In this document: positions 55,711 to 64,000 of the stretch, in pieces | Layout of the letters: the number at the start of each line of letters is the position of its first letter | How positions within the stretch are numbered: the stretch's first letter is position 1 | From: Astragalus membranaceus | Taxonomy: Eukaryota; Streptophyta; Magnoliopsida; Fabales; Fabaceae | Assembly: GCA_039519185.1 (NCBI GenBank) | Contig: CM076847.1 | Span: 52,087,708 to 52,151,707 of the forward strand | Direction: 5' to 3' | Length of the DNA: 64,000 bases | Notes under the pieces: generated by a model | The model's database searches: none | Told to the model about the DNA's origin: nothing | Seen by the model: only the letters and a program-made list of their open reading frames with translations | Position numbers and translations under genes: made by a program

Positions 55711-57770
55711 GGCTTGTGCGTCAAACAAGCGAGGTCGCCACGTGCGTCAACATGGCGGAGTCAGCATGGGGGCACCACAACATCGCTAGGATCCGACATC
55801 ATTACTAAGCGGTTTAGCTCCAACGGCCAGGCCAATGTCGGACCCGGTCGGAAGCCTCTCATGCAGGCCAAAGCCAAGTCCCTACACTTGACCTCGGCTT
55901 GGGGCGCAACTGTTCCGGAACGAGCAGAGGCTCATTCTAAGTTGATGATGGTACCTTAGTGACTTGGCACGGCGCTCCTCACGCCAAACACCGTACCGAT
56001 AGACGGCCAGGATCCCCCCACGCCAAACCTACGACCTAGATTGACGCGGTTCGAGCCACATGATTATCAAGGGTCAAGATCGCACAGTCAGATCCAACGG
56101 TGTTGGCCACCGCGATCATCATCAAGAACACCTATAAATACCTCCGCTGTCACCAACCCTGGTACGTTTTTCCATTTTTACCTCACACCAGACTTCTCTA
56201 TACTGACTTAGGTGTCAGAGTTTGTACAAGTACCCCACCCACGTCGGCCTACCACGTGGGGCTCGAGCTCGGTGGTCATGCCCACAATTAAAATTGACAC
56301 TAAATCAGCTCCTGTCTCTGGACACAAACAAAAATATATATTTTTTTTACTAAAAAATATAATAATGCACAATTGCACATGCATCTTTTCCTTTTGATGA
56401 TTGTTAGAAAGCCACAATAGTGTCGGCGGGATACTGGGCAATAAACATGCAATTTACTCTAGTCCATACATCCTACCTTTATCTTCCAATTACCCCACCA
56501 AATCACCACAATTAAATTAGTAGCAATCTTGAAAAAAGCCACATTTACAAAAATGAAACTTTTTTGTATATTAACAATTCAAAACTTTGTGTTGAAAAAA
56601 AAACAATTCAAAACTCGGAGATTGAGTTCTTTATAAACCAGCATCAAAAAATTTTAAATAAGTCCCTAAAAAATTTTTTTAATAAGTTTTTCGTACCTAC
56701 AAATATAACGATTTTTTTACGATATTTTTAAATATGTTTTAACGATTTAAAATAAAATAAAATATCATAATGGTATTTTTAACAAAAAGGTCAAATATGT
56801 TTTTAGAAATAAAAGAAAATAACATAAGGGTATTTTTAAAAATATGTTTTAACGATATTTTTAAATATGTTTTAACGATTTTTTGCAGAGACTTTTTTAA
56901 AAGTTAAATATACCAATATGGAGCTCTGTTAGCCACGTTAGCAAATGGCTAGCAAAATACTTAACATAAGGGTATTTTTAAACAAAAGTTATTTTGTAAG
57001 GACTTTTTTAAAATAAAAAGATTTGTAGGGACTTATTTAAAAAATCACTATATTTGCAGGGACGAAAACCATATTAAAGCAAAGATTGAATAAATATATA
57101 CTTCATTCGTTCTTAAACATTAGCAATTTTGGGAATCTGCAAATCAATTAAGATTTCATTAAATTGTGTAAGATAAGTACCAAAATACCCTCTATTACTA
57201 CATTAATTATTTGCAAATATCTATATTACTGTGTTAAGATAGTTGCATATGGAATAAAAGGGTTCTGGGACAATTACTCCATATCTCGAGTCTCTAAAAC
57301 ACTCAAAAAATATAAATGGGTAAAAAAAATAAATGTTAGTTTCCGGGGTTTGGGATACATAAGAATCATGGTTAATCTTACTCAAGTAAAAGCATAATTT
57401 AGCTCATTAATGTCATAATTTTAATTCCGTAACAAATTACGTAAAGAGTGACGCTAGACAGTGTTTTTTGGGATACTTTAGGGTCCGAAAAAAAAATTTC
57501 ATTTGTTCAAATACGCGAAGTTTGTTCCTCATTAACCAATTTTGTTAAAAAATATTAATGTTGTAACAGAAAATGTAAACTGTGATGCTAAACAGTGTAT
57601 TTTGGGGTGCTTTATGATTCAAAAAAAAATTTAGATGTACAAACGCATGGAGTTTGTTGTTCAATAATTGGTTTTGTCAAACCAAAAAGTAAGTTCGCAC
57701 TAAAATTTGTCGGAAAAAAGTTTTAATTGAACAAAAAATAATACTAATAATAAATATTTATAATATATAT
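55711..57770 (+). repeat. Segment X copy 2
   Basis: Head-to-tail duplicate of copy 1, starting 20 bp after it ends. The LTR-like part is 55714-56286 (TATA-like CCTATAAATA at 56131-56140), followed by AT-rich sequence. It lacks about 80 bp (tRNA-like segment) and about 720 bp (54590-55315) of copy 1. No gene is seen. Confidence 0.85.
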
Positions 57771-58560
57771 TATATTATTATTATATCTCTAAAGGAAGCT
57801 TTTTTTGGAGCCTCTACGATGCTCCTCAATATTTTTATTTATTTTTAAAATTAAATATCACTATATCTTTCCAAATTAATTTTAAAAAGAATATATCTAC
57901 GATGTTCCACAATGCTTTTCATGAATTTATCTATTATAATAGTTATTTAAAATTTACCCAAAAAAAGGCTTTAATTTTAATGAATAACATAATTGCCACT
58001 AACTTTTTAAGTGATGCTCTTAGTGGAATAGTATTTAACTATGTTTTTGGAAAAATTATATACCTATTTTTATATTGATAAGAAAATGATATTTTTCTTA
58101 AGGCATTATGGAAATTGATAATAACAAGTAACAACCAATCTCTCTATAATATAATATTATATAAATCCTTTGGAAAACAACTTTATAAATTTTGTTAAAT
58201 TATGTTTATGTTTCGTTAAATAGGTATTTTTCATAATTTTAAATGTATTATTTTGTATTTACTATACAATTATATAAAATGATACTTTTCTTAAGGGATT
58301 ATGGAAATTGATAATAACAAGTAACAACCAATCTCTCTGTAATATATTAATATAAAAATCCTTTATAAACCAAGTTTATAAACTTTGATAAATTATGTTT
58401 ATGTTTCTATAACTAAGTATTTTTCATAATTTTAAATGTATAATTTTATATTTACTATACAATTAAATAAATGAAACATGGTCTACTACATTAGTATAAA
58501 TTTTAATCTTTACTTAACATATTTTGTCTTTTTATTTATTGTTACAAACCCCTACTTAAT
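57771..58560. repeat. AT-rich region with 193-bp tandem duplication
   Basis: A 193-bp unit (core GATAATAACAAGTAACAACC) occurs at 58083-58275 and 58276-58468. The rest is AT-rich without coding signal. Confidence 0.8.
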
Positions 58561-59382
58561 ATCTCTAATTGATTACTCTTTTTTTGGCAAAAGAAGGAAG
58601 GAAGTCTCATTAAGACCTTCTCATGAATATCATCATCAAGAAGAAAAATGAGAACTTCCCCCTGATTTTATTTAAAAAAACAAAAAAAGATGACAGAAAT
58701 GAGCCAAAGGGGGGACTAGACCCTAACAACGCTTTCAAAGCCCCCTAAAACACACCAACCTAGAGACCTTGGCAAAAAAACCAAAAATAACAAAACAATG
58801 ATAGGAAGTCCCTAACAAATCCTCCTAAAACACTCCAACCTAGATACAAGGAACTAACTTACAATAGTCAGATAAAATGAAACAAACAGAAGTTGTCTTT
58901 GACCAGATATAATAACCTACAACTTGGACCAAATTCTATTTTTAGCTGAAAATGCTTGGACTAAATGACAATAGACAGATCGATCAAAAAGAGATCGAAA
59001 CAGAATTTGTCTTTGAGCGCGTATTACAGCCTGCAGTTTTCTGGACCAATTTCTATTTTTGCCGAGGTTTCTTCCTTTAGGTCTTGGACACCACCTATTT
59101 CGACTTGTCATAATCCGCAATTGTTCTTTTGTTAATGGTTGTCATAGGGTCATTGACATCATTTAACCCATCACCCCAAAGCTTTCAAACTATTCTCATG
59201 TCAGATGCTACCATGCACTAGATTAGAAGTAGCATCAAACTCTGAGGCATTTAGATCAAGTTTGATAGTGAGAGGTTGAGTGGAAGATGAGTCAATAGAA
59301 TCACTCCAACACCGACTAGCATTATTAATATTAGTGACTGCATTGGCGTTAGAGTCAATATTACAACCACTAATATTAATAG
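58561..59382. other. Intergenic sequence, no gene seen
   Basis: Two diverged copies of a roughly 65-bp block (CAGAAGTTGTCTTTGACC / CAGAATTTGTCTTTGAGC) at about 58886 and 59001. No domain is recognised. Confidence 0.4.
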
Positions 59383-59604
59383 TGTAACACCTTGAACTTT
59401 GGACATCACAAAGTCTAGGCTGTTAACCATCTTAATACAATCAGAGTTCTAACTCGTTAATGGATTCGAATAAACATAGTCCTGAGTGGTATAAATACCA
59501 AAACGGATAACTTAAATGACATAACTTAAACAGTTTACATAATGTCATTCCTTAAAACATAGTTCAAATCCAAATAATGAATTAGACCTAATACATTATC
59601 TTAA
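59383..59604. other. Possible LTR start
   Basis: TGTAACACCTTGAACTTTGG resembles the outer end of minus-strand chromovirus LTRs such as E's. Later sequence (actcaccttaag near 61350) has a similar style. No partner LTR, polypurine tract or duplication was found. Confidence 0.25.
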
Positions 59605-59930
59605 GGGTAAAATATGTTTTTAGTCCTTAAAAAATCGGCTCCTTCTAAGTTTAGTCCCTACATAAACGAAATAGGCGTTTTGGTCCTCATCTTATTTTTT
59701 CGTTTTCAATTTTCGTCCCTCATGACTTTTAATAGCGCTTCAAAACTTTTAATAGCGCTTATAAAAGGTCAAAAAAGCGCTATTAAAAGTTTTGAAACGT
59801 TATTAAAAGTCATGAGGGACTAAAATTGAAAACGGCAAAATAAGATGAGGACCAAAACGCCTATTTCGTTAATGTAGGGACTAAACATAGAAGGAGCCGA
59901 TTTTGTAGGGACTAAAAACATATTTAACCC
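59605..59930. mobile_element. Mutator-like foldback MITE
   Basis: A 326-bp near-palindrome from GGGTAAAATATG to CATATTTAACCC with a short centre near 59765. It is flanked by a perfect 9-bp duplication TTATCTTAA (59596-59604 and 59931-59939), which fits Mutator-like elements. The GGGTTAAATATGTTTTTAGTCC terminus type is abundant in legumes to my knowledge. Confidence 0.88.
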
Positions 59931-60099
59931 TTATCTTAATTATAGACTTAAAACCTCAAGTGTCAAAAACTATGATACATGACCCTTAACTAGGGTAGAC
60001 TAACACTTGAACATAGATCTCGAAGGATCCCCTGACTCGGTAGCCCAAATAGTTGCTACATTCCTTGCCTCAGTGAGATCTTGCGTGACCCCTCAAAAT

Positions 60100-60370
60100 T
60101 CTACTCACGGTGTTTTATTTATTATTTCATTTGGACCCCAATTTCCGATTAATGGCATACCCAATGCCTCATGTGGATACCAAATCCTTTGGGGAAGATA
60201 GATGTTCGGACCCCAAAATCCGATTAATAGCGTACCAAATGCCTTATATGGATACCAAATCCTTTGGGGAGGGTGAATACAAAATCCTTTTGTGGATATA
60301 AAATCCTGTTAGTGGATACCAAATCCTTTTGTGGATATAAAGTCCTGTTAGTGGATACCAAATCCTTTTT
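60100..60370. repeat. Short tandem repeats with GGATACCAAATCC
   Basis: Two diverged units of roughly 80-90 bp (GACCCCAAAATCCGATTAAT type) are followed by about two copies of a 41-bp unit (TGTGGATATAAAGTCCTG plus GGATACCAAATCC). Confidence 0.75.
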
Positions 60371-60727
60371 TTTCATTTACATTGTTATGTTCTCTCTCGT
60401 TGGTAAACTATACGGTTTGTAACCACATTTATAACACAATCAGTTTCCAACCATCGATCCAAACATAAGCAATGTTGGGGTATTACCGCTCTTTTGTCAT
60501 TGGGTAGGGTTGAGGAAAGGATTGGGAGAGGTTTGGGACCCAAAGGAATAGCTTTAGACGTGTATTAAAACTGTAATTCCACTATTCCGTTCGATTCTGG
60601 TACTCGTTCTGCTCAATTCTGAACTTAGTCACAGATGATGACATACTCAAAGCATCATCAATCAACTTTCGCATAATTATAACCTCGATAAATAAAATCT
60701 TTTCGAAACTCAAAACATGTCAAAAAC

Positions 60728-60917
60728 CCGTTACAAACTATTCAGCTACAGTTACAAACTATTCTTACTGAAGTTATAAACTACTCTGCTGAAGTTACAA
60801 ACTTTTCTAACTGAAGTTATAACCTATTCTGTGAAAGTTACAAACTTTTCTAACTGAAGTTATAAACTATTCTGCTGAAGTTACATACTATTCTAACTGA
60901 AGTTATAACCTATTCTC
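60728..60917. repeat. 21-bp minisatellite
   Basis: About nine degenerate copies of GAAGTTATAAACTATTCTGCT. Confidence 0.85.
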
Positions 60918-62289
60918 TGTGTTCAATAACAGTACCAATGAACTACCAAACAACACATTTTGAACAATTTATCACACATTATCAAATTCAACATGCAAAC
61001 ACATTAACAAATCGATTTCAGCACATTGATTTCCAACTACTCAAAATCAGCTCAACACATAAATGCTACATTTAATGACCTTATTTTCTAGCAAATTACC
61101 CAACATAACTTCTAACAAATCCTAACGAAAAAGAACTCACAGTTCATAACAGACTCAAAACATCATCAATAAACCAATTTATGCACTCATACATACAAGC
61201 AATTTACGTTATAGCATTTCGTACCAAAATTCGTCATCGACACTTTTTGATGGTTTTTCGGAATCCAGTTTTCATGAAAACACATACAACGGGAAATCAG
61301 CCACATACAACACAAATTTCATAAGTAAAAACCTAGAATGGGTAAGAACTCACCTTAAGTGTCAGAATCGACACAATGCAAGCAAGAATCTAAACTTTGA
61401 ACTTGAGTCAACTCCAAAGAACATCACAAGCTTTCCCAAAAAGCCCCAACTGAAATTCCACCTTCAAATTGACTCCCATAATCCTTAATGAACTCTAAAT
61501 TGGATGAAGAGTGGGTATTCTCCAATGAACCCCATTGTCAATAAACAACTAGCTCCAAATTCGGTTTGACAGCATCTGTAAGCGGTTTTGCAACGATCAT
61601 AACTAATTAAATTCTTATCCAAAACCATCCAAACCAGTGCCTATTGTGTAGAAAATTTTTTCTAGTCTCTTAAGGTTTAGGTTTCATGTTTATATGACAA
61701 GTATTTGGGGAGTTACAGCGAAAACACTGAGAATAGGTCAAAGCTGTAACTGATTCAGAAACCTAACTTATGGGCACGATATCTACATCAATACATAATG
61801 GAATCAGGTGATTCTTGTGTCTATTTTATAGAGCCTTGAGTATACTTTCTACAGAAGTAAAAATGACATTTAAATAAGGTCTGTGGAAAGAGTTATGGGT
61901 GAATTAGCAGAGGCTGTACCAAACGAATATAAGCAGAATTTGGAACTTTGAGCTTGAACCAACTCTCAAGAACACCACCAACTCTCCAAAACCCCAATTC
62001 AAAACCCCAAACCTTCGAACCCCTATCTTAAGCTTCTAACCACAATGTAGCTTCTAAAATGACTTGCTCCATGTTGAGTCATTATTATATGATGATTTTC
62101 ATTCAGTTTGCAACCAAAATGTCGGTGGTTTATTGTTTGATTCAGCCAATTGCTAAGGGTTTTAGCATAATTTTAGTTTTTTGTAATAAGTGTGGAGCTG
62201 TAACAAAATGTATGAAAAACCTTCAATTTGATGTGGCGTTTACTAGCGAACCAGACACTTGCCTAGTGACGAAACGGAGAAAAGAAGAA
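60918..62289. other. Intergenic sequence, no gene seen
   Basis: AT-rich, with two related stretches near 61390-61470 and 61940-62010 (TTTGAACTTGAGTCAACTC / TTTGAGCTTGAACCAACTC). It may include the outer part of the LTR ending at 63309, whose start I cannot place. Confidence 0.4.
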
Positions 62290-63309
62290 AGGAAATAGAT
62301 CAGACAGCCTTCGCACCAAGCAGCCAGAACGATCGCGCCACGACCAAACTTTCTGGAGAAAGTCGCGACGCGACCAGGCACCATCGCGACGCGATGCGTG
62401 GCCGAAACTTTGGTTAAAATATCAGTTTTGCATTTTCTGAACCTCCTCTTCGGCTTGGGAACGATTCTAGGGTTTGGAGCAGCAGCTGGAGGTGATTTTG
62501 GGGCCATCCCAACACCTTGGGAACAAGGGTTTTGAGGTTCTCATGGATCCATCTCTATGTAATCTTCTTCTACTCTTTAATCTTATCCCTTTTATGCCAT
62601 GTAATTAGATAGTTTTGATTTGGGAGAGATGACTCTTCCTTAAACCCTTCTATGAATGCTTTGTTATGGTCAAGTCAAGTTTTTATTCATTTTATCCATT
62701 GCCTATGCCTTATGTTCTTAATGCTTTACAAGTACACATGATATTTGTATCGATCTAGGTTTATCATCACCATAGGAATGTGGGTTGTTTGCTGGAAATT
62801 GGGGCTTAGGTCACGACTTGAATTATCATAGGAATATGTAATTGAGTTTCGTGAATTCTTATTTCATTCGGTCGCCATTGATGATCGTAGGAGTGGGAAT
62901 TTGTGTGAGTGAATTCTTTATTTCTTGAACTTAATGCTTTACCCTTTGGCATGAATCACCTAAGGAATTAGGGTAACTCTTAGGGTAATAGGGGTTTTGA
63001 GACAAGGGATTGTTCTTAGCCTAATTTAGTGAATTGAATCGGATAATTTGGATAATTACTTTGAGAGTGGCTGAAGGTCATATAAGAGTAGAGGGGAGAT
63101 GAGTCGATCCCAATTCGCTTCTATCTTACTTTATGTTATTGCACTTTCTATTTCGTTGTTACAATAAACCAATTCTATCACAAGTATCACGACTTAGAAT
63201 TAACAACTTGCCTATTGATAATGAATCACAATCCCTGTGGATACGACCGGTACTTACCGTAAAATTATATTACTTGCGACATTTGGTGCACTTGCCAAAA
63301 AGTCTAACA
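62290..63309 (+). repeat. LTR (inner part) of an Athila-like element at the right edge
   Basis: It ends with AATCCCTGTGGATACGACC ... TGGTGCACTTGCCAAAAAG ... CTAACA, followed by the AGTTTT spacer and a tRNA-Asp primer site, the same layout as element D. A GC-rich stretch with repeated CGCGACGCGA lies at 62329-62395. The LTR start is not resolved. Confidence 0.65.
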
Positions 63310-63315
63310 AGTTTT

Positions 63316-63333
63316 TGGCGCCGTTGCCGGGGA
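63316..63333 (+). other. Primer-binding site (tRNA-Asp)
   Basis: TGGCGCCGTTGCCGGGGA, a perfect complement of the plant tRNA-Asp 3' end. Confidence 0.93.
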
Positions 63334-63488
63334 TTGTTGATTTCATTGTCAATTAGTGAATGAGTTAATTCTTGGTTGTTTTTATTTATTTATTTATTTC
63401 AGTATTTTATTGTGTGTTTTATTTATTTAGATCCTTAGTTATTGTGTTGGACCTTTTGATGGTTTGTTAGTGTTTCAGCAAGCTGTCT

Positions 63489-63556
63489 ATGCGGGGGCAA
63501 GATTCGAAAGAATTGCTGCTTGACCCCGAGATTTGAAGATCATAAAAGGCAAACCG
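63489..63556 (+). pseudogene. Decayed gag start of the right-edge Athila-like element
   Basis: ATG at 63489 begins MRGQDSKELLLDPEI, similar to the start of Athila gag proteins (a DPEIE motif is usual). TGA at 63534 and TAA-type stops follow, and similarity is lost after about 63556. The element is truncated or replaced beyond this point. Confidence 0.4.
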
Positions 63557-64000
63557 GAAGAAGTTGATGTTGCATTTTGGTTGTACTGCTGTCTAATTTT
63601 TACATTGATGATGAAGCACCACAATATTGAACTAATTCTCTGTGGCGGTTGTTCAGTCTAACATGTTTTGCAGCTACCATGTGATTTCCTCCAAATCAGA
63701 TTTTATCATCAGATAGTGTCGGTGGCTAAGTCAAAGGTTGAGGAAGATCTAGATCATCTTTGGGCAAGCTCTCGAAAGTTCATCTCTTAAAAATCCCAGC
63801 TGAGAGGTTTGAGCCAAACACTTATTCTATTCATTGTGTGATTATTCCTTGCTTGCATTATTCTGCAGAACTTGAGCTTGTACTTAACTGTCATGCATAT
63901 GTTTTACATACACAGTGAGGCAAAAATTTTGGCACCCCTGAGCCTTTCAAGCAAACCCATTAATTGTTATCCTTTGTTAGCCCTTCTGAGCCTAATTGTT
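63557..64000. other. Unassigned sequence at window edge
   Basis: No recognised gene. The tail (63910-64000) has repeated CACCCCTGAGCCTTTC and CCCTTCTGAGCCTAATT motifs that occur in Athila-type internal regions, so more retroelement sequence probably continues outside. Confidence 0.3.

Noticed and set aside
59383..61717. Possible solo LTR from TGTAACACC to GGGGAGTTACA.
   Set aside because: The flanks AATAG and GCGAA do not match as a duplication and no partner LTR or polypurine tract is present; kept only as a low-confidence start.

Overview
This window is plant nuclear heterochromatin-like DNA: a dense nest of LTR retrotransposons and DNA transposons with no intact host gene that I can support. 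The chromovirus, Athila and Tat lineages, CACTA transposons and the plant-specific mobile ORFs (PMD, PF04195) point to a eudicot. A 326-bp GGGTTAAATATG-type foldback MITE at 59605-59930 resembles a repeat I associate with legumes, so a legume is a plausible but unproven source. The only full-length open polyprotein is the 1456-aa gag-pol at 11496-15866.

Region 1 (1-27.3 kb) is a four-level nest. A decayed Athila-like Ty3/gypsy polyprotein (RNase H at 1873-2305, integrase at 23294-24496, probable 3' LTR at 25415-27324) is split by a CACTA transposon (2306-23290, 3-bp duplication ATG). Without its own insertions that CACTA is only about 2.4 kb, and it carries a fragment resembling a LONGIFOLIA/TRM gene. 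Its 3' subterminal repeats were hit by Tekay/Del-like chromovirus A (4471-23062, duplication AAATC). A was in turn split inside its reverse transcriptase by chromovirus B (8845-18404, duplication CTACG), the youngest and only intact element.

Region 2 (27.3-43.1 kb) is the 3' end of a Tat-like element G (27342-29325, resuming after 42681), which carries a broken antisense plant-mobile-domain ORF. G's LTR is interrupted by D (29331-42676, duplication GCGTT), a minus-strand, gag-only Athila-like element. D's right LTR is interrupted by E (35263-42238), a minus-strand chromovirus related to B that has lost gag and the protease active site; a deletion at the D/E junction trimmed one LTR.

Region 3 (43.1-57.8 kb) starts with a foldback element (43426-43748), followed by a head-to-tail duplicated segment X. 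Copy 1 of X (43749-55690) is split by F (44129-53182, duplication ATTAT), a decayed minus-strand Tat-like element with two RNase H modules and an antisense PF04195-type coiled-coil ORF that shows a recognisable intron. Copy 2 is 55711-57770.

Region 4 (57.8-64 kb) is AT-rich intergenic sequence with tandem repeats, the MITE, and at the right edge the LTR end, tRNA-Asp primer site and start of a decayed gag of another Athila-like element (62290-63556). The genes do not form a host pathway; they are self-replication modules in different states of decay, and the insertion order can be read from the nested target-site duplications.
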